A stretch of 64,000 bases of DNA from UBA7803 sp040219935 (GCA_040219935.1 JAVJUA010000011.1:248001-312000), one strand, 5' to 3'; counted from the first letter of the stretch, positions 33,333 to 42,814 are shown. Program-made: numbers and translations. Notes: generated from the letters alone by a model not told the origin.

Positions 33333-35261
33333 TCAGTCCGACTCCAGCGTCACCAGCTCCATACCGTCGGTGACCCGGTCGCCCACGGCGCAGGCCACGC
33401 CCGCCACGACCCCGTCCCGCGGCGCCTTGATGGCGTGCTCCATCTTCATGGCCTCGATCACGGCCAGCACCTGGCCGGCGGCAACCCGATCGCCCGGATG
33501 CGCGGCCACCGAGATCACCTGGCCGGGCATGGGCGAGACGATGCGCTCGCCGCCGGCGGCCGCTTCCGCCAGCGCCGCGACGTCGGCACGGGCCATGACC
33601 ACCCGCTCGCTGTCGCCGCCGCGCATGACGTAGGCCGTGTCGCCCAAGAGGCAGACCGTCGCCGCTACGATGATGTTGTCGAGGCGGAACGCGACCCGGT
33701 CGCCAGCCCAGCGCACGCCCTGCAGGGGCACCTCGTTGCCGTCCACCACGGCGACCGCGTGCCGCAGCGTCACGTCGTGCTCGGCGTCGTCGCGGCGCAG
33801 GCGCACCCGGAATGCGTGCGGCTGGTTGATGCGAAAACCGTCCGCGGCGCCCCAGCGGCCGGGGCCGGCGGCCGCGCGCTGCAGCGCCAGCGCCGCACAC
33901 ACCAGCCCGGCCGCGCCACGCGGCGGCATCAGGTCGCCGGCGGCTTCCAGCAGGCGCGTGGTATAGGTTCCGGCTCGGAACTCCGGGTCGGCCAGCACGC
34001 GCCTCAGGAAGCCGACGTTGTGCTCAACCCCGGCGATCTCGGTAGCGGCCAGGGCCTCGTCGAGCCGGGCCAGCGCCCGATCGCGATCGGCGCCGTGAGC
34101 GATGACCTTGGCCAGCATGGGATCGTAGTGCACGCCCACCTCGTCACCCGTTTCCACGCCCGCGTCCACGCGCACCCCGCCGGGAAACGCGACCCGCGCC
34201 AGCCGGCCGGTTGCGGGCAGAAATCCCCGGCGCGCGTTCTCCGCGTAGACGCGCACCTCGACGGCGTGGCCGCGGCAGGTCACAGCATCCTGATCGAAGT
34301 CCAGCGGCTCGCCGGCGGCAATGCGCAGCTGCCACGCCACCAGGTCGAGCCCGGTGATCGCCTCGGTGACCGGGTGCTCCACCTGCAGGCGCGTGTTCAT
34401 CTCCATGAAGTAGAACCGCTCGCCCTCGGCGATGAACTCGACGGTGCCGGCGCCGCGATAGTCGATGGCCCGGGCGGCGCGCACGGCCGCATCGCCGAGC
34501 CCGGCGCGCAGCGCCTCGGTGACGGTGGGGCCGGGCGCCTCTTCGATCACCTTCTGATGCCGGCGCTGCACCGAGCAGTCGCGCTCGAAGAGGTGCAGCA
34601 CCCGGCCCTGGCCATCCGCCAGAATCTGGACCTCGAGATGCTTAGGCGCGGTCAGATAGCGCTCGAGCAGCATGCGGTCGTCGCCGAAGGCGGCGGCGGC
34701 CTCGCGCCGGGCCGCCGCCAGCGCGGCGGCGAAGTCTTCCGGAGCGTCCACACGGCGCATGCCCTTGCCACCGCCACCCGCCGACGCCTTGATCAGCAGC
34801 GGGTAGCCGATGCCGTCGGCCTCCTGGCGCAGCCGGTCGTCGTCCTGATCGTCGCCCTGATAGCCCGGCACCACCGGGGCGCCGGCAGCGGCCACCAACC
34901 GCTTCGCCTCGATCTTCGAACCCATGGCGCGGATGGCGGCCGCCGTGGGCCCGACGAAGATCAGGCCCACCGCCTCGCAGGCGGCGGCGAAGTCGGCGTT
35001 CTCCGAGAGGAAGCCGTAGCCGGGATGCACGGCATCGGCACCCGCCGCGCGTGCCGCCGCCAGCACCGCATCGACGTCGAGGTAGCTGTCCCGGGCGGGC
35101 GCGGGGCCGATCCGCAGCGCCGCGTCGGCGGCGCGCACGTGCATCGCATCGACGTCGGCATCGGAGTAGACCGCCACCGTGCGGATGCCCATGGCGCGTG
35201 CGGTGCGTACGATGCGGCAGGCGATCTCGCCGCGGTTGGCGATCAGCAGGGTCTTCAGCAT
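33333..35261 (-). CDS. liuD: 3-methylcrotonyl-CoA carboxylase, alpha (biotin) subunit
   Basis: 642 residues. The biotin-carboxylase domain (1-450) opens with LKTLLIANRGEIACRIVRTA and carries the ATP-grasp motifs SAGGGGKGMRRV and FYFMEMNTRLQVEHPVTE. The middle domain binds the beta subunit, and the biotinyl domain ends the protein with the biotin lysine near 606 in EAMKMEHA. It carboxylates 3-methylcrotonyl-CoA in leucine degradation. Geranyl- or propionyl-CoA carboxylase are alternatives; the isovaleryl-CoA dehydrogenase nearby favours this call. It starts 2 bases after the beta-subunit stop. Confidence 0.87.
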   Translation of the reverse strand: MLKTLLIANRGEIACRIVRTARAMGIRTVAVYSDADVDAMHVRAADAALRIGPAPARDSYLDVDAVLAAARAAGADAVHPGYGFLSENADFAAACEAVGLIFVGPTAAAIRAMGSKIEAKRLVAAAGAPVVPGYQGDDQDDDRLRQEADGIGYPLLIKASAGGGGKGMRRVDAPEDFAAALAAARREAAAAFGDDRMLLERYLTAPKHLEVQILADGQGRVLHLFERDCSVQRRHQKVIEEAPGPTVTEALRAGLGDAAVRAARAIDYRGAGTVEFIAEGERFYFMEMNTRLQVEHPVTEAITGLDLVAWQLRIAAGEPLDFDQDAVTCRGHAVEVRVYAENARRGFLPATGRLARVAFPGGVRVDAGVETGDEVGVHYDPMLAKVIAHGADRDRALARLDEALAATEIAGVEHNVGFLRRVLADPEFRAGTYTTRLLEAAGDLMPPRGAAGLVCAALALQRAAAGPGRWGAADGFRINQPHAFRVRLRRDDAEHDVTLRHAVAVVDGNEVPLQGVRWAGDRVAFRLDNIIVAATVCLLGDTAYVMRGGDSERVVMARADVAALAEAAAGGERIVSPMPGQVISVAAHPGDRVAAGQVLAVIEAMKMEHAIKAPRDGVVAGVACAVGDRVTDGMELVTLESD

Positions 35262-35263
35262 GG

Positions 35264-36874
35264 TCACATCCTGAACACGCCGAAATCGGAGCCGGCCTGC
35301 TCGGGAGCGCGACAGGCCATCTCCAGCGCCAGACCCAGCACCCGTCGGGTGTCCACGGGGTCGATCACGCCGTCGTCCCAGAGCCGGGCGCTGGCGTAGT
35401 AAGGATGCCCCTGCGCATCGTACTGGGTGCGGATGCCGTCCATGAACGCCTGCTGCTCGGCCTCTGGCCAGGTCTCGCCCCGGGTGGCCATGCCGTCGCG
35501 GCGCACCGTGGCGAGCACGTGCGCGGCCTGCTCGCCGCCCATGACCGAGATGCGGGCGTTGGGCCAGGTCCACAGCAGCCGGCCGCCATAGGCGCGGCCG
35601 CACATGGCGTAGTTGCCGGCGCCGAAAGAGCCGCCGATCACGACCGTAAATTTGGGCACCCGGGCGCAGGCCACCGCCGTCACCATCTTCGCGCCGTGCT
35701 TGGCGATGCCCTCATTCTCGTACTTGCGACCCACCATGAAGCCGGTGATGTTCTGCAGGAAGAGCAGGGGCACGCCGCGGCGGTCGGCGAGCTGGATGAA
35801 GTGAGCGCCCTTCAGCGCCGACTCCGAGAACAGGATGCCGTTGTTGGCGACGATGGCGACCGGCAGGCCTTCGACATGGGCGAAGCCGCAGACCAGCGAC
35901 TCGCCGTACAGCGGCTTGAACTCGTGGAACTCCGAGCCATCCACCAGCCGGGCGATGATCTCGCGCACGTCCACGGGGGTGCGGGTATCGGTCGGCAGCA
36001 CCCCGTACAACTCCTCCAGCGGATAGGCGGGCGGCCGGCTGTCGCGGGCTTGCACCGTGACACGGTGGCGAACGTGGCTCGCCGCCACCACCTCCCGCGC
36101 CAGCGCCAGGGCATGCTCGTCGTTGGCGGCCAGGTAGTCGGTGACGCCGGAGACGCGGCTGTGCACGTCGCCGCCGCCCAGAGCCTCCGCGTCCACCTCC
36201 TCACCGGTGGCCGCCTTCACCAGCGGCGGGCCGCCGAGGAAGATGGTGCCCTGGTTGCGGACGATGATGGCCTGATCACACATCGCCGGTACGTAGGCGC
36301 CGCCTGCCGTGCACGAGCCCATCACGACGGCGATCTGCGGCACCCCTCGGGCCGACAGCTGGGCCTGGTTGTAGAAGATGCGGCCGAAGTGATCGCGGTC
36401 GGGGAACACCTGATCCTGCATGGGCAGAAAGGCGCCTCCGGAGTCCACCAGGTACAGGCAGGGCAGATGGTTTTCGAGCGCCACCTCCTGGGCTCGCAGG
36501 TGCTTCTTCACGGTGATGGGGTAGTAGGTGCCGCCCTTCACCGTGGCATCGTTGACCACGATCATGCAGGCGGTGCCGGAGACGCGACCGACGCCGGTGA
36601 TGAGCCCGGCGGCCGGCAGCCAGTCGTCGTAGAGCTCGTGGCCGGCCAGCGCGCCCAGCTCCAGGAACGGCGAGCCCGGGTCCAGCAGCCCGGCCAGACG
36701 GTCGCGCGGCAGCAGCTTGCCGCGGGCGGTGTGGCGCTCCCGCGAACGCGCGTCGCCGCCCTCGGCGATGCGCGCCGTGAGGCGGCGCAGATCGGCCGCC
36801 AGCTCGGCATGGTGACGATGATGCCGGGCGAACGACTCGCTGCCGGGATCGATTGTCGACTGCAGCACCGCCAT
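35264..36874 (-). CDS. liuB: 3-methylcrotonyl-CoA carboxylase, beta (carboxyltransferase) subunit
   Basis: 536 residues of the acyl-CoA carboxyltransferase family. The N-terminus MAVLQSTIDPGSESFARHHR fits this subunit, and CLYLVDSGGAFLPMQDQVFP with FGRIFYNQAQLSARG are near-diagnostic for methylcrotonyl-CoA carboxylase. The C-terminal domain holds GGSFGAGNYAMCGRAYGGR. The start at 36874 has GGAAG upstream; extension to 36928 is unlikely. It precedes the alpha subunit by 2 bases. No liuC- or liuE-like gene lies between or beside them. Confidence 0.9.
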   Translation of the reverse strand: MAVLQSTIDPGSESFARHHRHHAELAADLRRLTARIAEGGDARSRERHTARGKLLPRDRLAGLLDPGSPFLELGALAGHELYDDWLPAAGLITGVGRVSGTACMIVVNDATVKGGTYYPITVKKHLRAQEVALENHLPCLYLVDSGGAFLPMQDQVFPDRDHFGRIFYNQAQLSARGVPQIAVVMGSCTAGGAYVPAMCDQAIIVRNQGTIFLGGPPLVKAATGEEVDAEALGGGDVHSRVSGVTDYLAANDEHALALAREVVAASHVRHRVTVQARDSRPPAYPLEELYGVLPTDTRTPVDVREIIARLVDGSEFHEFKPLYGESLVCGFAHVEGLPVAIVANNGILFSESALKGAHFIQLADRRGVPLLFLQNITGFMVGRKYENEGIAKHGAKMVTAVACARVPKFTVVIGGSFGAGNYAMCGRAYGGRLLWTWPNARISVMGGEQAAHVLATVRRDGMATRGETWPEAEQQAFMDGIRTQYDAQGHPYYASARLWDDGVIDPVDTRRVLGLALEMACRAPEQAGSDFGVFRM

Positions 36875-36972
36875 CGCCGCTTCCACTCCTCCGCAACGGA
36901 CCCTCGCCACCTCTGGCACCCTGGGCATGGCACAATCACACCGCCAGAACCATACACCATTCGAGGGCGATA

Positions 36973-38391
36973 ATGGCTAGAGCCAGAAGCAACACAGGCA
37001 AGACCGCGAGCCGGAGTGCCAGCCAGGCGGAAACCCGGCTTCGGGCGTTGCTGAAGGCGCGCAAGAGCCGTTACGCGACCGTGGCATTCATCGACCTGCA
37101 GGGCCAGCTCCGCGGCAAGACCGTGTCGGTGAGCAAGCTGGAAAGCGCCCTGGACGAAGGCATTCCGTTCTCGGCCGACAACTTCATGCTCGACTTCGGC
37201 GACATCAAGCTGATCCCGGAGGGCTACCTGACTCTCGATCAGGACTACCACGACGAGCGCTGCGACGTCGATTGGGCGCGGCCGCGCATCCTGCCGTTCG
37301 AAGACCCGGAGAGCGACCTGCTGTTCTTCGTCGAGTACGCCGAGGGCACCAACGGCGGTCGGTGGGATCCGCGGCGCCTGTTCCGCCGCACCCTGGAGCG
37401 GGCCGAGGCCGCAGGCCTGATTCCAACATTCTCGTTCGAATACGAGTTTCGCCTGTTCAACGAGAGCGCGGACAGCCTGCGGGAAAAGGGATTTCAGAAC
37501 CCCAAGCTGCTGAACGAGGTCTCCACCTACGGTGGCGTCATGCACCAGAGTCTGTGGGCGCAGCTGTTCAAGGAGATGCGCCACATGTGCGAGGCCATGG
37601 AGATTCCCATCTCCAGCATGCACTGGGAGCAGGCGGCCAGCATGGGAGAGGTGGCGCTCAGCCACCGACCCGGTTTCGGCGCCGTGGACGACGCCATTCT
37701 GTTCAAAACCCACGCCAAGTCGCTGGCTGCCCGGCACGACATGCTTCTGTCGTTCATGGCCAGGCCGATCGCCGACGACGACGGCCAGAGTGGCCACGTG
37801 CATTTCTCGCTAAAGAACCGCCGGGGCCGTCAGCTCATGCACAGCGCCAGCAAGGTGGACGGCATGAGCGACATCCAGCGCCACGTGGTCGGCGGTCTGC
37901 AGCAGCTCCTGCCAGAGCTGCTGCTGATGCTGGCGCCCAACGTCAACTCCTTCAAGCGCCTCGCCCCGGGCGCGTTCGCGCCCATCGCGGCTACCTGGGG
38001 GGTGGAAAACCGCACCTGCGCGATTCGCGTGATTCCAGGCAAGCCGAGCGCGCAGCGGGTCGAGCTGCGGGTTCCCGGCTCCGACTCCAACCCCTATCTG
38101 GTGGCGACCTGCCTGCTGGCCGCCGCCCTGTGGGGCATCGAGCACCGGGCCGAGCCGGCCCAGCCCATGCACGGTTCCAGCTACGAACGCGCCGACAGCA
38201 TTCCCGAAGCCCAGCTGTTTCCGGCGACGTTCCGCGCAGCGATCGAGGCATTCAACAGCTCGGCACACGCCCGGGCGATGTTCGGTGACCACTTCGTCGA
38301 CATGTACGCGGGCACGCGACTTGCCCAGGCGGAGCAGTTCTCGCGGATGGTCACGGACAAGGAGCTGGAGCGGTTTCTGGAGATGGCGTGA
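36973..38391 (+). CDS. glutamine synthetase-family ligase, PuuA-like
   Basis: 472 residues. It carries the N-terminal beta-grasp (VAFIDLQGQLRGKTVSV) and a catalytic domain with EYEFRLFNES, GHVHFSL, NSFKRLAPGAFAP and the C-terminal RVPGSDSNPY. The last set departs from true glutamine synthetase and fits gamma-glutamyl-polyamine or similar amine ligases. A 15-residue basic head precedes the domain. The neighbouring class III aminotransferase and alanine dehydrogenase support an amine-catabolic role. It diverges from liuB. The exact amine is not predictable. Confidence 0.82.
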   Translation: MARARSNTGKTASRSASQAETRLRALLKARKSRYATVAFIDLQGQLRGKTVSVSKLESALDEGIPFSADNFMLDFGDIKLIPEGYLTLDQDYHDERCDVDWARPRILPFEDPESDLLFFVEYAEGTNGGRWDPRRLFRRTLERAEAAGLIPTFSFEYEFRLFNESADSLREKGFQNPKLLNEVSTYGGVMHQSLWAQLFKEMRHMCEAMEIPISSMHWEQAASMGEVALSHRPGFGAVDDAILFKTHAKSLAARHDMLLSFMARPIADDDGQSGHVHFSLKNRRGRQLMHSASKVDGMSDIQRHVVGGLQQLLPELLLMLAPNVNSFKRLAPGAFAPIAATWGVENRTCAIRVIPGKPSAQRVELRVPGSDSNPYLVATCLLAAALWGIEHRAEPAQPMHGSSYERADSIPEAQLFPATFRAAIEAFNSSAHARAMFGDHFVDMYAGTRLAQAEQFSRMVTDKELERFLEMA

Positions 38392-38417
38392 TTGCAGGAA
38401 AGGGCTTGCCGGCTCGA

Positions 38418-38548
38418 CGGGCTGAAGCGCACCTGCGGGACCACGCTCAACCGCTCCGCGGTGCCCTCACTTCCCGAGCTGCCCGCTTCGCGGTCAACTC
38501 GGCGCGCTCGGCTTCGCTCAGATGGTCCCGCAGATGCGCTTCAGCCCG
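38418..38548. repeat. 26-bp imperfect inverted repeat in the GS-aminotransferase junction
   Basis: The left arm (38418-38443) and the right arm (38523-38548) are inverted copies of a 26-base sequence beginning CGGGCTGAAGCGCA, with a single C/T mismatch. A 79-base spacer separates them. The right arm encodes the last nine residues and stop of the aminotransferase frame; the left arm lies just after the PuuA-like gene. No second copy was seen elsewhere in the window. Confidence 0.8.
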
Positions 38549-40050
38549 CCCGCTTGCATGTCCTTCCAGCGTTCAGCTCCGGAGACTCTCGTCTTGCGCA
38601 GCGAGGCTGCGATGTCGTGGGACGCATGAGGGCCGCGCCGGGACGCCCTCAGTCCACGCGGCTCCGGCTGCAGCCAGGCCAGCGTTTCATCGAGCGCGCG
38701 CTCGAGCTTCGTGAACACCTCGTCCACCTGATCGGGCGTGATGATCAGTGGCGGGCACAGGGCGATGCTGTCGCCCAGAGCGCGCACGATCAGCCCGTTA
38801 TGCTCGCATCGGCCCATGGCGTGGGCACCGACGCCCTGCTTGGGATCGAACGGCTTCTTGCTGGCCTTGTCCGCCACCAGCTCCACGGCGCCGATCAGGC
38901 CGATGCCGCGGGCGTTGCCCACCAGCGGGTGCTCGGCCAGTGCGTGCAGCCGCTGCTGGAACTGCTCGCCCACCCGGGCGGCGTGAGCGAACAGATCACG
39001 CTCCTCCATCAGTTCCAGGGTGCGCAGCGCCACGGCGGCGCACACCGGATGCCCGGAGTAGGTGAAGCCGTGGCCGAAGTTGCCCACCTGGCCGCTGGGC
39101 TCGATCATCGGCTCGTACATGTACTCGGGAATGAGCACGGCGCTCATCGGCAGGTAGGCCGACGACAGCGCCTTGGCGACGCTCATGGTGTCCGGGCGGA
39201 TGCCCATGGTCTGGGCACCGAATGGGTTGCCGGTACGGCCGAAGCCACAGATCACCTCGTCGTCGATGAACAGGATGTCGTGCTTCCTGAGCAGCGCCTG
39301 CACCTTGTCGAAGTAGCCGTCCGGGGGAACGATGACGCCGCCGGCGCCCATCACCGGCTCGGCGATGAAGGCGGCGATGGTGTCGGCGCCCTCGGCCTCG
39401 ATCAGCGCTTCCAGGTTGCCGACGATGCGGTCGACGAACTGGGCCTCGGTCTCGCCGTCGCGGCCCTCCCGATAGTAGAACGGGCAGTCGGTGTGCAGGA
39501 TGCGGTCGATGGGCAGGTCGAAGTGGGCGTGAAACGCCGGCAGCCCGGTCAGCGAGCCGGCGGCCACGGTGACGCCGTGATAGCCCCGCTTACGGCTGAT
39601 GATCTTTTTCTTTTCCGGCCGGCCGATGACGTTGTTGTAGTACCACATCAGCTTGATCTGGGTGTCATTGGCATCGCTGCCTGACACGCCGAAGAACACG
39701 CGGCCGGCATCGAAGGGCACCATCTGCTTGAGCTTCTCCGCCAGCAGGATGCTGGGCTCGTTGGTCTTCGAGCCGAACAGCTGCGAGTAGGAGAGCTTGC
39801 GCATGTGCTCGGCGGCGACCCTGACCAGCTCTTCCTCGCCGTAGCCGAGCGCCGTGCACCAGAGCCCGGCCATGCCCTCGATGTACTGCTTGCCGTGGTT
39901 GTCCCACATGTACACGCCCTTGGCGTGATCGTGAACCCGCGGACCGGTCTGGTGATGAAGCTTCAGGTTGGTGGTCGGATGCAGCAGGTGGGCCAGATCC
40001 TTGGCTTCCAGAGAGCCCTCGGGAAATTCGTTGTGCAGGGGATCGGCCAT
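38518..40050 (-). CDS. class III PLP-dependent aminotransferase with run-on C-terminus
   Basis: 510 residues. The fold-I core has the N-terminal HLLHPTTNLKLHHQTGPRV, the cofactor Asp in FIDDEVICGFGRTG and the PLP lysine in MSVAKALSSAYLPM. The closest known roles are omega-amino acid or putrescine:pyruvate aminotransferases such as SpuC, which fits its position between a PuuA-like ligase and alanine dehydrogenase. Family members usually end near DETLAWLQPE, about 54 residues before this stop. The extra tail is Arg-rich and runs into an inverted repeat, so it looks like loss of the original stop. Confidence 0.85.
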   Translation of the reverse strand: MADPLHNEFPEGSLEAKDLAHLLHPTTNLKLHHQTGPRVHDHAKGVYMWDNHGKQYIEGMAGLWCTALGYGEEELVRVAAEHMRKLSYSQLFGSKTNEPSILLAEKLKQMVPFDAGRVFFGVSGSDANDTQIKLMWYYNNVIGRPEKKKIISRKRGYHGVTVAAGSLTGLPAFHAHFDLPIDRILHTDCPFYYREGRDGETEAQFVDRIVGNLEALIEAEGADTIAAFIAEPVMGAGGVIVPPDGYFDKVQALLRKHDILFIDDEVICGFGRTGNPFGAQTMGIRPDTMSVAKALSSAYLPMSAVLIPEYMYEPMIEPSGQVGNFGHGFTYSGHPVCAAVALRTLELMEERDLFAHAARVGEQFQQRLHALAEHPLVGNARGIGLIGAVELVADKASKKPFDPKQGVGAHAMGRCEHNGLIVRALGDSIALCPPLIITPDQVDEVFTKLERALDETLAWLQPEPRGLRASRRGPHASHDIAASLRKTRVSGAERWKDMQAGGLKRICGTI

Positions 40051-40226
40051 GAGAGTTCCTCGTCGGATGCAGGATTGGTCGGCTACGCGGGCACGCTAGC
40101 GAAGCGGGCACGGCAGGGCAAGCGCACCGGCTTGCGCTCGAGTCCGCCGGACCGCCACTCCGGCGCCGGGGGAGGAAGACGGCGACACGGAGCGGCGGCC
40201 AGCGGGTCCCGGCAGGGCGAGCGGCG

Positions 40227-41333
40227 TCAGGCCGCCGCGCGCAGAGGTACCAGCTCGAGCCCAAGCGCCTCGGCCACCATGCGATGGCGGATCTTGCCGG
40301 CGTGCACGTTCAGACCCGCGGCAAAGTATTCGTCCGCGGCCAGGGCCTTTTCCCAGCCCTCGTTCGCCAGGCGCAGCACGTAGGGCAGGGTGACGTTGTT
40401 CAGCGCCAGCGCGGACGTGCGCGCCACCGCGCCTGGCATGTTGGTTACGCAGTAGTGCACCACGCCCTGCTCGATGAAGGTGGGGTCATCATGCGTGGTA
40501 GGCCGGCTGGACTCGAAGCAGCCGCCCTGGTCGATGGAGATGTCGACCATGGCGGATCCGTCGACCATCTCACTCAGCATGTCGCGGGTGACCAGCTTGG
40601 GTGCGGCGGCCCCGGGTATGAGCACCGCCCCGATCACCAGGTCGGCCCCAATCACATGCTCGCGCACGGTGTCCCGGGTGGCCATCACGGTGGTGGCGCG
40701 GCCACGGAAATGATCGGCCAGCCAGCGCAGGCGCGGCACCGAGCGGTCGAGAATGGTGACGTCGGCCTGCAGCCCCACCGCCATCTGCGCGGCATTGGTA
40801 CCCGCCACACCGCCGCCGAGAATGACCACCCTGCCGGGCGCCACGCCGGGCACGCCGCCGAGCAGCACGCCGCGGCCGCCGCTGGCCTTCTGCAGCGCGG
40901 CGGCGCCGACCTGAATGGACATGCGCCCGGCGACCTCGCTCATGGGCGTGAGCAGCGGCAGGGAGCCCTGACGGTCGGTCACGGTCTCATAGGCAATGGC
41001 GGTCGCACCCGAGCGCATCAGCGCCTCGGCCTGGGGCTTGTCGGCCGCCAGATGCAGGTAGGTGAACAGCACCTGGCCTTCCCGCAGCCGCTTGCACTCA
41101 TCGAGCTGCGGCTCCTTGACCTTGACCACCAGGTCGGCAGCGAAAGCGTCGTCGACGCTGCCGATCTCCGCACCGGCGCCGCGGTAGTCGGCGTCGGCAA
41201 AGCCGATACCGGCACCGGCGTCACGCTCGACCACCACCTCGTGCCCCTCGGCGGTGAGCTCGGCGACCGACGCCGGAGTCAGCCCCACCCGATACTCGTG
41301 GACCTTGATCTCCCTGGGCACACCGATGCGCAT
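40227..41333 (-). CDS. ald: alanine dehydrogenase
   Basis: 368 residues. It interconverts L-alanine and pyruvate plus ammonia with NAD. The N-terminus MRIGVPREIKVHEYRVGLTP, the catalytic His in YLHLAADK, the Rossmann motif ILGGGVAGTNAAQMA and the C-terminal NVTLPYVLRLA are standard. It diverges from an Lrp-type gene, a typical regulator of ald. In context it would recycle alanine formed by the pyruvate-dependent aminotransferase downstream. The 176 bases between the two genes hold no gene that I can support. Confidence 0.95.
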   Translation of the reverse strand: MRIGVPREIKVHEYRVGLTPASVAELTAEGHEVVVERDAGAGIGFADADYRGAGAEIGSVDDAFAADLVVKVKEPQLDECKRLREGQVLFTYLHLAADKPQAEALMRSGATAIAYETVTDRQGSLPLLTPMSEVAGRMSIQVGAAALQKASGGRGVLLGGVPGVAPGRVVILGGGVAGTNAAQMAVGLQADVTILDRSVPRLRWLADHFRGRATTVMATRDTVREHVIGADLVIGAVLIPGAAAPKLVTRDMLSEMVDGSAMVDISIDQGGCFESSRPTTHDDPTFIEQGVVHYCVTNMPGAVARTSALALNNVTLPYVLRLANEGWEKALAADEYFAAGLNVHAGKIRHRMVAEALGLELVPLRAAA

Positions 41334-41392
41334 GATTCGTCCTCGACGCAGATGGATGTGCCAAACATGCTACCCAAGGCGTCACGCCGGGG

Positions 41393-41402
41393 GATTGCAA
41401 TC
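41393..41402. promoter_or_regulatory. candidate Lrp-family binding site in the ald-lrp divergent region
   Basis: GATTGCAATC is a perfect 10-base palindrome, and its right half GCAATC recurs at 41426-41431, about three helical turns away. It lies 60 bases from ald and 50 from the regulator start. Spaced palindromes of this kind suit the octameric Lrp proteins, but no footprint motif is known for this protein. Confidence 0.35.
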
Positions 41403-41451
41403 TTGGCCCATCGGCGGCCCAATACGCAATCTACTGCTACTTATCAGAACC

Positions 41452-41943
41452 ATGACGCAAGATTACGTCGCCCTGGACCGAATCGACCGCTCGATCCTTC
41501 ATGAGCTGCAGCTCAATGCCAAGCTTTCGAACCAGGCGCTGGCCGCCGAGGTGAACCTGTCGGAGTCGGCCTGCCTGAGGCGGGTCCGGCGCCTGGAGGA
41601 GTCGGGCATGCTGCGCGGCTACGTGGGCCTGGTGGACCAGTCCATGGCCGGATACCCGGACAACGTGTTCGTGCAGATCACGCTGGTCAGCCAGCAGCAG
41701 AACGACCTCGCGGCCTTCGAGACCGCCGTCCGCGAGGTACCCGAGGTGATGGAGTGCTACCTCATGGCGGGCGCCTCGGACTACATCCTGCGGGTCGTCG
41801 TCGAGGATGCCCGGGACTACGAGCGCGTGCACAGCCAGCACCTCACCCGGTTGCCGGGCGTGGCACGGGTGAACTCCAACTTCTCGCTGCGCACCGTGAT
41901 CAAGAAGACCGAGGTGCCGATTCGCTCACGGCAGATCAGATGA
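41452..41943 (+). CDS. Lrp/AsnC family transcriptional regulator
   Basis: 163 residues. The AsnC-type winged helix-turn-helix occupies 5-60 (LDRIDRSILHELQLNAKLSN, VNLSESACLRRVRRLEESG). The RAM ligand-binding domain follows (VMECYLMAGASDYILRVVVE). It probably senses alanine or another amino acid and controls the divergent ald gene. The ATG at 41452 begins the domain directly. Its end overlaps the SDR gene by 8 bases. Confidence 0.93.
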   Translation: MTQDYVALDRIDRSILHELQLNAKLSNQALAAEVNLSESACLRRVRRLEESGMLRGYVGLVDQSMAGYPDNVFVQITLVSQQQNDLAAFETAVREVPEVMECYLMAGASDYILRVVVEDARDYERVHSQHLTRLPGVARVNSNFSLRTVIKKTEVPIRSRQIR

Positions 41944-42745
41944 GGTCGACGGGCTCCAGGGCGAACTCCTTCATCACTAGATCCGCATAGTCGATGCGCC
42001 CGGTGAGCGCCCGGGGGTCGCCGTGAACCAGGCGCAGGCAGGCCTCGGCCATGTGCTCGATGGGCGTCACGATGTCCCAGTTGCTGTCGTTGATCAGCTT
42101 GTGATGCATCACGCCCGGGGTCGCCACCAACCCGGGAGAGATCACGTTGACACCGATGCCCTGGTCATACACCTCCTGGGCCAGCCCCGTGGTGAATCGC
42201 TCCAGCGCCGCCTTGCACATGCCGTAGACGGTGCCGCCGCGACCGGGCAGGTCCTTCTGAGGATGGATCGCGGCGTGGGACGATATGTTGAGGATCCAGC
42301 CGCCGCCGCGCTCGCGCATGTCGGGCAGAACACGCTGCGCCAGGTCGAACGGCGCCCACACCTGCACCTCCATCATCAGCCGGAACCGCTTCTCGGGGAA
42401 ATCGGCCACCGGAATGAAGTAGGTGATGGCGGCGTTGTTGACCAGGATGTCGACGGCACCGAAAGCCTCTCGGGCCTGGTCGATGAGCGCAGCGCGGTCG
42501 CCGGCATTGGCCAGATCGGCCTGCACCGCCAGCGCCTCGCCGCCGGCCGCGCGAATGCGCGCCGCCGTCGCGGTAATGGTGCCTGGCAGGTAGTGGTCCG
42601 CCTCTTCGACGGACCGGGCCGATACCACGACGCGGGCGCCTTCCATGGCGAAGCGCAGGGCGATGGCTTCGCCGATGCCACGGCTGGCCCCGGTCACCAC
42701 GGCCACTTTGCCGGCCAGCACCCCCCTGGGATTCACGGTCGTCAT
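41936..42745 (-). CDS. short-chain dehydrogenase/reductase
   Basis: 269 residues. The cofactor motif TGASRGIGEAIAL (about 22-34), NNAA, the catalytic Ser in ISSHAAIHP and YGMCK (Tyr-x3-Lys) are all present. A 20-residue insertion between GARVVVSARS and the next strand (EEADHYLPGTITATAARIRA) is characteristic of a subgroup of SDRs. The start at 42745 has GGGAGGGG upstream. The substrate is not predictable; neighbours give no clear pathway. Confidence 0.85.
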   Translation of the reverse strand: MTTVNPRGVLAGKVAVVTGASRGIGEAIALRFAMEGARVVVSARSVEEADHYLPGTITATAARIRAAGGEALAVQADLANAGDRAALIDQAREAFGAVDILVNNAAITYFIPVADFPEKRFRLMMEVQVWAPFDLAQRVLPDMRERGGGWILNISSHAAIHPQKDLPGRGGTVYGMCKAALERFTTGLAQEVYDQGIGVNVISPGLVATPGVMHHKLINDSNWDIVTPIEHMAEACLRLVHGDPRALTGRIDYADLVMKEFALEPVDLI

Positions 42746-42814
42746 ACGTTCCCCTCCCGGTGTCTGGGCACCCAATATAGCGCAATGGCCCAGAGCGACG
42801 GGTACACTGCCGCC

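Noticed and set aside
41972..42784. A long plus-strand frame across the SDR gene joined to the TPR protein.
   Set aside because: It is the antisense of the SDR gene; the TPR protein has its own signal peptide start at 42815.
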